Source: Paracoccaceae bacterium
GTDB lineage: Bacteria; Pseudomonadota; Alphaproteobacteria; Rhodobacterales; Rhodobacteraceae
Direction of reading: 5' to 3'
NCBI GenBank assembly: GCA_007131465.1
Contig: SLQN01000530.1
Span: forward strand, 1 to 7,727
DNA: 7,727 bases
Shown: positions 1-6,401 of the stretch, piece after piece
Layout: every line of letters starts with the position of its first letter
How positions within the stretch are numbered: position 1 is the first letter of the stretch
The notes under the pieces: model-generated
The model's input: only the letters and a program-made list of their open reading frames with translations
Databases searched by the model: none
What the model was told of the DNA's origin: nothing
Made by a program: the position numbers and the translations under genes

Positions 1-755
1 ATCCTGTCTATGTGCATGTAGCAGGCACTGGGTCCGACCATCTGGTCCCGTGGAACACCGAGAGTACAATTGTGTGCAATTCCAGCGGCTTTCAGGCGGA
101 CCTGATGGCAGATTACGCCCTCGCTGCGATTTATACCTTCAACCTGAAGCTCAAGGAATTCAGTAAGCAGCAAGATGCGCGCCTCTGGAAGCCCTTGAGC
201 TTGCGCGGTGCGAAAGGTCAGCGCGCCACGATTCTGGGCACTGGCCCGATCGGCCAGGCCATTGCAGGAAAGCTTGCTTCAGTCGGGTTGGAGGTGACAG
301 GCATCAATAGCCGCGGCAAGTCAACGCCACCTTTTGACAGCGTATTGCAGGTTGCAAATCTGGACACTGTGCTCCCCGGCACGGACCATCTTGTCATTTC
401 GCTACCGCGCACAGAACAGACCCTTGGCTTGCTTTCGGGGCCAATGTTGGACCTGCTCCCAGTGGGCGCGACGGTCATCAATCTGGCCCGTGGCGGTATT
501 CTGGATGAAGCGGCACTGCTTGACCGCTTGCGATCCGGCCATCTGCGCGGTGCTGCACTGGATGTGTTTGAAACCGAACCGCTGACCGCAGAACACCCGC
601 TCTGGAGCGCGCCAAACACCATCATCACACCCCACAGTTCGGCACTCTTTGATGGATGGGAAACCGCTGCTGCCAATCGCTTTCTGGATAATTTGTCCCG
701 CTTGGCGCAAGGCCGCGCACTTGAAAATCGGATCGATCCTGATCGAGGTTATTGA
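1..755 (+). CDS. D-isomer-specific 2-hydroxyacid dehydrogenase, 5'-truncated by window edge
   Basis: NAD(P)-dependent cytosolic enzyme of the D-2-hydroxyacid dehydrogenase family, which interconverts 2-hydroxyacids and 2-oxoacids. The frame is open from base 3 to the TGA at 753-755. A GTG at 12 could start it, but the frame continues upstream and the family is usually 310-330 residues, so roughly 70 or more N-terminal residues are probably missing. Counted from base 12, the Rossmann glycine motif GTGPIG is at residues 76-81, the catalytic Arg in NLARGG at about 160, the Glu in ETEPL at about 189, and the His in TPHSS at about 208. An NSR stretch after the second Rossmann strand (residues 99-101) may favour NADP(H), which is inference. 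It lies 28 bp before the GlxA-type regulator, in the same direction. In this setting it could reduce or oxidise a pathway 2-oxoacid. The family is near certain and the substrate unknown. Confidence 0.93.
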   Translation, partial: PVYVHVAGTGSDHLVPWNTESTIVCNSSGFQADLMADYALAAIYTFNLKLKEFSKQQDARLWKPLSLRGAKGQRATILGTGPIGQAIAGKLASVGLEVTGINSRGKSTPPFDSVLQVANLDTVLPGTDHLVISLPRTEQTLGLLSGPMLDLLPVGATVINLARGGILDEAALLDRLRSGHLRGAALDVFETEPLTAEHPLWSAPNTIITPHSSALFDGWETAAANRFLDNLSRLAQGRALENRIDPDRGY

Positions 756-783
756 CTTCGACACAATATGGAATCTTGATGAC

Positions 784-1797
784 ATGGTGATAGAGAAACG
801 CCGAAGTGCCAGTTTTCAAGGTTTGCCAGAGGCTCAGGATGAAGCCCGCGATTTGCGGATAGGCGTGTTTTTGCCCGAGGGATATCCACTCACGCCGCTG
901 TCATTGATCATCGAAAGTTTGCGGATCGCAAACCTCATTTCTGACAGCGCGCAATTTAGTTATGTCCTGATCTCTGAAACGGGTGAAACGGTCCGATCCA
1001 GTTGCGAGTTTCCGGCCCCGATTTCTGCCGGGATAAACGATTCCGAGAAGGTCGATGTGCTGCTGGTTTGCGCGGGCATGAACAGTGTCCATATCCGCAG
1101 CAAGGCGCTGAACGGGTGGCTTAGAAAAGCTTATAGATCAGGGCTTACAGTCGGTGGGATCAGCAGTGGTGCGTTTCTTCTAGCCAATGCGGGTTTGCTG
1201 GATGAGCGCACCTGCGCCATTCATTGGGAAACTGAAGAAGCGCTGCGCGAGACCTACCACCGCGTCAAAGTTTCCGGCGATATCTTCTGCATCGATGGGC
1301 GCATCATTACTTGTGCCGGTGGGATTTCAACGCTGGACCTGATGCTGCATCTGGTCGCCGACTTTCGCGACAGACTGTTCGCACGGCAGTTGGCCGAGTG
1401 TCTGATCTACCCCAGTGTGCGCGGCGGCCACGAACCTGCGCGGATCAATCTGCGGGCGCGCACGGGCCTTACGCATCCCAAGGTTCTTCGCGCTATAGAG
1501 ATGATGGAAGAGAATGTTGAAGCGCCTCTGAAGGTCAGTGAGATCTGCGACGTACTTGGAACAAGCCCGCGCCATCTGGAACGGCTGTTTTCGCGACTGG
1601 TGCGCATGTCGCCTTCTGAATACTATATGCGACTGCGTCTGCGTGAAGCCAAGAGGCTGCTGACCCTCACCGAAATCCCTGTGGTCGAGGTAGCCTTGCG
1701 CTGCGGCTTCTCGAATGCAACGCATTTCAGCCGCCGTTTCCGTGACATGTACGAAGCGGCACCGCGTGAACAGCGCAAGACGTGGCTAAAGATGTAG
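784..1797 (+). CDS. GlxA-family transcriptional regulator (DJ-1/PfpI-like domain plus AraC HTH)
   Basis: Probable DNA-binding activator of the neighbouring catabolic genes; 337 residues, normal for the family. Residues about 24-190 form a DJ-1/PfpI (class I glutamine amidotransferase-like) sensor domain, including GGISSGAF (about 124-131), followed by AGLLDERTCAIHW. Residues about 233-333 form the AraC double helix-turn-helix, with LERLF, SPSEYY and the late CGFSNATHFSRRFR signature. The elbow position, often Cys in GlxA proteins, is Ser here, as I recall for the ArgR/GbdR/CdhR branch, so the domain probably binds a ligand rather than catalysing. The frame is open back to an ATG at 649, but that would overlap the dehydrogenase by over 100 bp and add residues with no family match. 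The ATG at 784, preceded by a weak GGA at about 770, is therefore chosen. It sits between the dehydrogenase and the SDR operon, all co-directional. The ligand is unknown; this branch often senses quaternary amines or amino acids. Confidence 0.92.
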   Translation: MVIEKRRSASFQGLPEAQDEARDLRIGVFLPEGYPLTPLSLIIESLRIANLISDSAQFSYVLISETGETVRSSCEFPAPISAGINDSEKVDVLLVCAGMNSVHIRSKALNGWLRKAYRSGLTVGGISSGAFLLANAGLLDERTCAIHWETEEALRETYHRVKVSGDIFCIDGRIITCAGGISTLDLMLHLVADFRDRLFARQLAECLIYPSVRGGHEPARINLRARTGLTHPKVLRAIEMMEENVEAPLKVSEICDVLGTSPRHLERLFSRLVRMSPSEYYMRLRLREAKRLLTLTEIPVVEVALRCGFSNATHFSRRFRDMYEAAPREQRKTWLKM

Positions 1798-1845
1798 TAT
1801 CCATGTCGGGTTTCGGCGCTTGCTGCGCGGTTTGAGCACACTCCT

Positions 1846-1863
1846 CTAGCCCCGCGGCACTAG
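1846..1863. promoter_or_regulatory. interrupted palindrome upstream of SDR gene, candidate operator
   Basis: CTAG-NN-CCGCGG-NN-CTAG is an 18-bp interrupted dyad in the 101-bp gap between the regulator stop and the SDR start, centred about 45 bp before the start codon. The symmetry is seen directly; an operator role for the adjacent GlxA-type regulator is inference. No convincing -35/-10 pair is visible in this gap. Confidence 0.3.
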
Positions 1864-1883
1864 CGTTTCGAAGCAACACTCAC

Positions 1884-1892
1884 AAGGGAGGG
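1884..1892 (+). promoter_or_regulatory. strong ribosome binding site for the SDR gene
   Basis: AAGGGAGGG lies 6 nt before a GTG codon at 1899. It fixes that GTG as the start and suggests efficient initiation on the first gene of the catabolic block. Confidence 0.8.
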
Positions 1893-1898
1893 CCGTCT

Positions 1899-2672
1899 GT
1901 GAAACGCCTTGATGGAAAGACAGCTATCGTGACGGGCGCGGCATCAGGTATCGGGAGAGCAATTGCAATCCGGTTTGCCGCTGAAGGAGCCAAGGTTCTT
2001 GTTGCTGATATCATCGCGGAGCCGAAAGAAGGTGGCGATCCGACTGAAAAGGTGATTGCGGATGCTGGTGGAACGGCCTTTCGGATGCATTGCGACATTT
2101 CAAAATGGGATGACGTGGACGCCATGGTTGAGCGCGTTGTCACGGAATGGGGCAGTCTCGACATCATCGTGAATAACGCTGCACACTGGACCACAACGCG
2201 CTTGGTCGATACCAGTAACGACCAGTGGCGCGAGGTGATGTCGGTCAACTGTGACGGTTATTTCTACTGCTGTAAGCGAGCCGTGCAGCAAATGCTGAAG
2301 CAGCCTGTCAAGGGCGATGCGCGAGGACGGATTGTCAATATCACGTCCCAGCACGGCATGATTGGTGCGCCCAATGACATCGCCTATGGCACTGGCAAGG
2401 CGACGAATGTTTATATTACCCGCCAGATTGCCACCGATTATGGCCGTGAGCATATCATCTGCAACGCGGTCGCCCCGGGGCGGATCATCACTGGTAAACC
2501 CGGTGTGTCCATGGATCCGAAAGGACTGGAAGCAGCCAAGTTCCGCACACCCTATCCGCGCCTTGGCCGCGCTGAAGATATTGCAAATGCAGCGCTGTTT
2601 CTTGCAAGCGATGAGTGTTCGTTCATCTCGGGCGAAAACCTGATGGTCGATGGCGGTTGGTCGGCAAGCTGA
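1899..2672 (+). CDS. classical short-chain dehydrogenase/reductase (SDR)
   Basis: Cytosolic NAD(P)-dependent alcohol or hydroxyacid dehydrogenase of the classical SDR family; 257 residues, typical length. It starts at GTG with a strong Shine-Dalgarno. The Rossmann motif TGAASGIG is at residues 12-19 and Asp37 ends the second strand, which usually favours NAD(H). NNAA is at 92-95. The catalytic tetrad is Asn117, Ser150 (in NITS), Tyr163 and Lys167 (in YGTGK). The C-terminal FISGENLMVDGGW segment is the common family ending. It begins the tight run SDR, extended SDR, aldolase, VOC, and a gap of 59 bp separates it from the next gene. It likely oxidises a secondary hydroxyl of the pathway substrate. 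The sequence does not allow a substrate to be named; names such as 3-oxoacyl-ACP reductase or glucose dehydrogenase would be guesses. Confidence 0.95.
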   Translation: MKRLDGKTAIVTGAASGIGRAIAIRFAAEGAKVLVADIIAEPKEGGDPTEKVIADAGGTAFRMHCDISKWDDVDAMVERVVTEWGSLDIIVNNAAHWTTTRLVDTSNDQWREVMSVNCDGYFYCCKRAVQQMLKQPVKGDARGRIVNITSQHGMIGAPNDIAYGTGKATNVYITRQIATDYGREHIICNAVAPGRIITGKPGVSMDPKGLEAAKFRTPYPRLGRAEDIANAALFLASDECSFISGENLMVDGGWSAS

Positions 2673-2721
2673 ACCCGAGAACGGCGCCAAGCTGGTCTTG
2701 GTGAACCCTTTGATCTGGTGT

Positions 2722-2725
2722 GGAG
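2722..2725 (+). promoter_or_regulatory. ribosome binding site deciding the extended SDR start
   Basis: GGAG stands 6 nt before the ATG at 2732. A GTG at 2720 in the same frame would add only four residues and place this motif inside the gene, so the ATG is preferred. Confidence 0.65.
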
Positions 2726-2731
2726 CGAAAT

Positions 2732-3763
2732 ATGACATTGTTGATTACAGGCGGTGGCGGGTTCGTAATGAGCAACCTCGCCCTGATGTGGCTTGAGCGG
2801 CACGCAGATGCGCGTGTGGTTGTGCTTGATGCAGGCCCACAGGATGAGGCGCTCACGCGGTTTTTCGCGCCGGTCGGCGACAGGCTGACTTATGTGCAGG
2901 CCAGTGTGCTTGATACCGGCGCTCTTGAAAGGATCGCGGCCGAGCATAAGATAACGCGAATCGTGCATGCCGCGACGGTGACCTTGTTTGCTGCCGAGAG
3001 CCCGACAGGAAGCAAGCTTGCCAATCCCGAGACCGATGCCCCCGCCACTGTTCTTGAAGTTAATTTCATGGGCACGGTGCGCCTCTTGGAGCTTGCCCGA
3101 AAACTGCCGGGTTTGGAATGCTTCATTAACCTATCATCGGGGGCGGTCTATAACGACTATGGCCCCGAACCGCCGGGGCCGATGCCCGAGGATGGCTGGG
3201 TCGACCCGCCTGAATTCTATGGCATCTCCAAGATCGCAAGCGAGATGACCGCCAAACGCTACGCCGAATTGTTCGGCATGAAAGTGGCGTCCTGCCGCCT
3301 GTCCGGGGTCTATGGCCCGATGGATCGCTGGCGGCCGTCGCGCGCGCATTATTGCCCGCCATACCGGGTGATACACTGCGCCATTGAAGGTCGGCCTGTG
3401 CGCATAAACGCAACCGATGGCGTAGGTGATCACATTCACGCACAAGATGTTTGCAGTGCAATCATTGGGCTGCTAGAAAAAACCGGACCGTTTGACCACC
3501 CGGTCTACAATGTGGCGCTGGGTGAGGCGGTGACATTGCAGGAACTGATCGAAACCGTTGCAGAGATCATTCCTGGCACAAGTTGGAAAATTGCACCTTT
3601 GGAAGAATGCGACGTAATTATGGATCCGACCTACAAGGGGGGGCGCTGGGGCGCATATGACATTTCGCGCATGACGGCCGAAACGGGTTGGAAGCCGCGC
3701 CCATTGAAGGAAGCGCTGGAACATTATGTCGATTTCGTAAAGACATTCGGAGTGACGGCGTGA
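2732..3763 (+). CDS. NAD-dependent epimerase/dehydratase family protein (extended SDR)
   Basis: Extended SDR of the nucleotide-sugar epimerase/dehydratase superfamily; 343 residues, normal length. It opens with LLITGGGGFVMSN. The expected TGxxGFxG pattern is present except that its last Gly is Met at residue 13. Asp33 ends the second strand (VVVLDAG), which suggests NAD(H). The active site has NLSSGAVY (about 133-140) and YGISK with Tyr163 and Lys167. The middle DHIHAQDVC and C-terminal YNVALGE segments are typical of the fold. Here it lies among oxidoreductases and an aldolase rather than polysaccharide genes, so dehydrogenation or epimerisation of a free sugar acid or polyol is more likely than nucleotide-sugar work (inference). 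Its stop codon overlaps the aldolase start in GTGA (3760-3763). Confidence 0.93.
   Translation: MTLLITGGGGFVMSNLALMWLERHADARVVVLDAGPQDEALTRFFAPVGDRLTYVQASVLDTGALERIAAEHKITRIVHAATVTLFAAESPTGSKLANPETDAPATVLEVNFMGTVRLLELARKLPGLECFINLSSGAVYNDYGPEPPGPMPEDGWVDPPEFYGISKIASEMTAKRYAELFGMKVASCRLSGVYGPMDRWRPSRAHYCPPYRVIHCAIEGRPVRINATDGVGDHIHAQDVCSAIIGLLEKTGPFDHPVYNVALGEAVTLQELIETVAEIIPGTSWKIAPLEECDVIMDPTYKGGRWGAYDISRMTAETGWKPRPLKEALEHYVDFVKTFGVTA
3749..3752 (+). promoter_or_regulatory. ribosome binding site inside the extended SDR gene for the aldolase
   Basis: GGAG lies 7 nt before the GTG at 3760. It supports the GTGA overlap start for the aldolase over the longer reading frame that begins at 3688. 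Confidence 0.6.
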
Positions 3764-4638
3764 GCCCGCGTCTTTCCGGCGTGATCGCTGCGGTGCCCAC
3801 ACCGGTGCATCGCGACCGTACAATCGATGTCGAGCGGTTTCTTGCGCATTCGCGATGGGTCTTGGAGAACGGGTGTGACGCGATAAACATTTTGGGCTCT
3901 ACGGGCGAGGCAACGTCATTTGCACCAGAGCGTCGCGCAGAGCTCATGCGCGAGGCAGCACGCGCGCTGCCCGGTGCGCATATGATGGTTGGCACTGGCA
4001 CTTCCGATCTGGAGACCACCATCCGGCTGACCTCGCTTGCCGGCGCGTGCGGTTTCGCGGCAGCACTGGTCTTGCCGCCCTATTACTATTCAGGTGTGTC
4101 CGATGACGGGCTTTACGCCTATTTCGATGCGGTCGTCCGTGAGACACAGGGTAATCCCGTCCCGATCTACCTCTACAATTTTCCACAAATGACAGGGGTT
4201 CCGTTTTCACAGAGCCTTGCAGCGAGACTCAAGGCTGCGCATCCTGAACGGATCGCAGGAGCCAAGGACAGCTCGGGAGACCTTGATTATGCCGAAAGCC
4301 TCGCGCGGATCGCAGATTTTGATGTATTCCCCAGCAACGAGACCAGCCTCGCCGTTGCTCCCGAAAAGGGCTACGCGGGAACAATCTCGGCGACACTCAA
4401 CATCACATCCCGGCTGGCAGCCGAGCTTCGAAGTGATCCGGCCGACGCGTCTGTTCTCGGAAGGTTACGCCAGATCCGCGAGACGATTGCGGCGCGGCCC
4501 CTAGTTCCGGCCGTCAAATACCTTGTAGGGTGCCGCCTGCAAGATCCGGCATGGGCTACCGTGATGCCACCATTCGTCCCGCTGACGCAGTCCGAGTGCG
4601 ACGCCCTTGCGCCGCTTGTGCAAGAACTTGCGGTCTGA
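3760..4638 (+). CDS. DapA/NanA-superfamily class I aldolase (DHDPS family protein)
   Basis: Schiff-base-forming TIM-barrel lyase of the dihydrodipicolinate synthase / N-acetylneuraminate lyase superfamily. The GTG start at 3760 gives 292 residues, matching the usual length; a start at 3688 would overlap the upstream gene by 76 bp and add an unmatched tail. Seen directly: GSTGE at 46-50, Tyr139 in YLYNFP, and the Schiff-base Lys169 in GAKDSSGD. The GSTGE form is that of sialic acid lyase and 2-keto-3-deoxy-sugar-acid aldolases. The position that holds the carboxylate-binding Arg of biosynthetic DapA (YNxPSRTG) is Met144 (YNFPQMTG). A catabolic pyruvate-releasing aldolase, or a dehydratase/deaminase of the same fold, is therefore more likely than lysine biosynthesis. 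It is coupled to both neighbours by overlaps. The true substrate is unknown. Confidence 0.93.
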   Translation: MSPRLSGVIAAVPTPVHRDRTIDVERFLAHSRWVLENGCDAINILGSTGEATSFAPERRAELMREAARALPGAHMMVGTGTSDLETTIRLTSLAGACGFAAALVLPPYYYSGVSDDGLYAYFDAVVRETQGNPVPIYLYNFPQMTGVPFSQSLAARLKAAHPERIAGAKDSSGDLDYAESLARIADFDVFPSNETSLAVAPEKGYAGTISATLNITSRLAAELRSDPADASVLGRLRQIRETIAARPLVPAVKYLVGCRLQDPAWATVMPPFVPLTQSECDALAPLVQELAV

Positions 4639-5075
4639 TGATGGCCTCGAACGGACAGGGTTGCGTGTTCCACCTTGCATTCACCGTCACTGATCTAGAC
4701 GCGACACGTCGGTTCTACACGAATGTGATCGGATGTGACGAAGGAAGCATTGGCGACGACTGGTGTATTTTCGATTTCTTCGGCCACAAGATCACGGCCA
4801 CCCTCGACCCTGCGCGCGCCGGAGCGCGGGTCGTGCATGAAGATCCCTTGCCTCTTCGACATTTCGGTATCTTTATTGACACAGAGAGTTTTCACACGAT
4901 CGCGGGTAGGCTCCAGCGTGATGGCACGAAGTTTGTCATAGAACCGCAATTGCGCGGGTCGGGGACAGACCAAGAGCAATGGATCATGTTCACGACCGAT
5001 CCCAGTGGCAACGGCCTAGAGTTTCAGAGCGTCACGTACCCAAGGTCGATCTTTTGGCCCGAAGAAGTGCCGTAA
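4638..5075 (+). CDS. VOC superfamily (glyoxalase/extradiol dioxygenase fold) protein, COG3565-like
   Basis: Small vicinal-oxygen-chelate metalloprotein, 145 residues with the ATG at 4638, which overlaps the aldolase TGA by one base (TGATG); the ATG at 4641 is equally possible. Neither has a good Shine-Dalgarno, which fits translational re-initiation. Two beta-alpha-beta-beta-beta modules are visible: FHLAFTVTDLDATRRFY to FDFFGHK, then HFGIFID to DPSGNGLEFQS. Candidate metal ligands are His12, His75 and Glu128. The FDFFGH, GTDQEQ and DPSGNGLEF signatures resemble the group described as predicted dioxygenases of the extradiol family (COG3565), whose reaction is not well established. It is the last gene of the + strand operon. 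Roles could include epimerisation, isomerisation or aldehyde detoxification in the pathway; all are inference. Confidence 0.9.
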   Translation: MMASNGQGCVFHLAFTVTDLDATRRFYTNVIGCDEGSIGDDWCIFDFFGHKITATLDPARAGARVVHEDPLPLRHFGIFIDTESFHTIAGRLQRDGTKFVIEPQLRGSGTDQEQWIMFTTDPSGNGLEFQSVTYPRSIFWPEEVP

Positions 5076-5086
5076 ACGTAATGACG

Positions 5087-5111
5087 GGGCAAGGTCTGTG
5101 GTACCTTGCTC
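5087..5111. terminator. stem-loop between convergent genes, possible bidirectional terminator
   Basis: GCAAGGT (5089-5095) pairs with ACCTTGC (5103-5109) around a 7-nt loop. The stem extends outward by a G-T and a G-C pair. It sits in the 51-bp gap between two converging genes, the expected place for a terminator. No T-run follows on either strand, so intrinsic termination would be weak. Confidence 0.45.
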
Positions 5112-5126
5112 AGTTAAGGAAGAAAA

Positions 5127-6083
5127 TTACTCGACGCTTATTGGCAGTTCCAGCTTCGGATCCCCGATCTGCGCTCGGAAACGGTCTTGCGCATAGGATT
5201 TATAGACGACAGGCGGGTATTTGGGCGCGATGCCTTTCTGGCGGAATGGCTCCAGGCAATCGATCACGGCATCAGCACCCGGGTTGTGGAAAAACGCGAT
5301 CGACTGGCGGCGTGGAGAGATGGGTGTATCCGCAGGGCAGATGACACGATGCGGCGTAGAGATCCATTTGTCATCGGTCCAGCGCATAAGAAGGTCACCG
5401 ATATTAACCACGAATGACCCGGGTACAGCCGGAACATCCACCCATTCGCCAGTGCGCGCGCGCGCCTGAAGACCAGGGGCATCATCCCCCCGGATCATCG
5501 TGAAGGCGCCGTAATCCGTGTGCTCGCCGGCCCGAACTTCTCCAGCCTTGAGACCGCCGCGTACCTCCGGATAATTCAGAGAACGGATCGACGAGGCGTG
5601 ACGCGCGAATGCAGGTTCCAGCGCGTCGCGAGGCAGACCTGCAGCGACACAGAACAGCGCCCTCAGGTCGGCTGCAAGCTCTGACAGCGCCGCATGTCCT
5701 GTAACCCATGCGGCCTGCAGGGCGTCTGTGCCAGCGCACCACCGATCGCCTTGAAAGCGCGGCGCTACATCTAACGACTCCTTCAGGTCTGCCTGTCCGG
5801 CCTGGCCCGCAAGAGCACCAAGACTCTCTGAGTTCAGGGGCACATAGGTAGGGCCGCCAAAGCAATCCCCGTGGCGCTTGATCATGGTTTTTTCTGCTGT
5901 TGGTCGGTCGAAGAACAATCTCGACTCATCAATCAGATGTTGAAGGATTTCGGGTGCGACCCCATGCCCCGTCACGATGAAGAACCCTATTCCCTCGCAA
6001 GCTTCGGATATTGCGCGTGCCGGATGTGTTTCATTGCTGTGGTCACGAAAAGAGCTGATGTCTATGACAGGGATCGTATCCAT
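5127..6083 (-). CDS. isopenicillin N synthase-like Fe(II)/2-oxoglutarate-dependent oxygenase
   Basis: Non-haem iron oxygenase of the isopenicillin N synthase/2OG-Fe(II) family (COG3491-like); 318 residues, typical length. An N-terminal DIOX_N-type domain begins with IPVIDIS and includes GIGFFIVTGHGV (about 31-42). The C-terminal double-stranded beta-helix carries the iron ligands His188 and Asp190 (GEHTDYG) and His245 (STPHRV). Arg259 and Ser261 (RRQS) are positioned to bind the 2-oxoglutarate carboxylate. The frame extends upstream to 6176, but the ATG at 6081-6083 with GAAAGG six nt before it (6090-6095) marks the true start, right before the conserved IPVID. Such enzymes hydroxylate or desaturate small molecules; bacterial members outside antibiotic clusters are often catabolic. 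It converges on the VOC gene, so it is a separate transcript that might still serve the same substrate. Confidence 0.93.
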   Translation of the reverse strand: MDTIPVIDISSFRDHSNETHPARAISEACEGIGFFIVTGHGVAPEILQHLIDESRLFFDRPTAEKTMIKRHGDCFGGPTYVPLNSESLGALAGQAGQADLKESLDVAPRFQGDRWCAGTDALQAAWVTGHAALSELAADLRALFCVAAGLPRDALEPAFARHASSIRSLNYPEVRGGLKAGEVRAGEHTDYGAFTMIRGDDAPGLQARARTGEWVDVPAVPGSFVVNIGDLLMRWTDDKWISTPHRVICPADTPISPRRQSIAFFHNPGADAVIDCLEPFRQKGIAPKYPPVVYKSYAQDRFRAQIGDPKLELPISVE

Positions 6084-6121
6084 TATGTGCCTTTCAGTGC
6101 GTAAGCCGCTTGCGACCCTGT

Positions 6122-6148
6122 ATGTTATGATCGGATCTTGCTTTTCAA
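6122..6148 (-). promoter_or_regulatory. possible sigma70-like promoter for the oxygenase gene
   Basis: On the - strand TTGAAA (6148-6143) precedes TAACAT (6127-6122) with a 15-nt spacer, about 40-65 bp upstream of the oxygenase ATG. The spacer is short for sigma70, so the call is tentative. Confidence 0.25.
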
Positions 6149-6169
6149 AGCGCGCGCAAAAGCAACAGT

Positions 6170-6204
6170 CCTCCAATCAGATGTGTAGAATCCCGCCGAT
6201 CAGA
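6170..6204 (-). repeat. imperfect 12-bp direct repeat upstream of the oxygenase gene
   Basis: Read on the - strand, TCTGATCGGCGG (6204-6193) and TCTGATTGGAGG (6181-6170) match at 10 of 12 positions and are 23 bp apart, about two helical turns. They lie just upstream of the candidate promoter, which would suit an activator site. This is seen in sequence; the function is inference. Confidence 0.3.
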
Positions 6205-6401
6205 CCAACACGAGCTTCGAGCCCAATCTGAAGTCCAGTGCGCGCCCCAGTTCACATCACGTTGACAGACCTTCTTGGACAACATTTCTAAGCGTAATTC
6301 CTGCCTATTTCCGACGAAATAGAAGCACCTGCACGACTTTGGCCGCAAATTACATTCGGCACTCATTCGTCGTGGGTGGCGGCAACACCGGCGCTCTGGT
6401 G

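Noticed and set aside
649..783. Longer start for the GlxA-type regulator at ATG 649
   Set aside because: It would overlap the dehydrogenase by more than 100 bp and adds residues that are only an out-of-frame reading of that gene.
2100..2738. 212-codon - strand frame antisense to the SDR
   Set aside because: It is fully explained as the complement of a clear SDR gene, with no recognisable domain.
3688..3759. Longer start for the aldolase at 3688
   Set aside because: The extra 24 residues are a frame-shifted reading of the extended SDR end; the GTG at 3760 with GGAG fits the family length.
4530..4637. Longer start for the VOC protein at 4530
   Set aside because: The extension is an Arg/Ala-rich shadow of the aldolase 3' end; VOC homology begins after 4638.
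5087..5111. Strong intrinsic terminator
   Set aside because: The stem is real but no T-run follows on either strand, so only a weak or possible terminator is claimed.
5482..5865. 127-codon - strand frame inside the oxygenase gene
   Set aside because: It lies within the oxygenase in another frame; Arg/Ser/Gly-rich shadow composition.
6262..6290. Perfect TTGACA on the + strand as a promoter
   Set aside because: No acceptable -10 box lies at 16-18 bp spacing and no gene follows.
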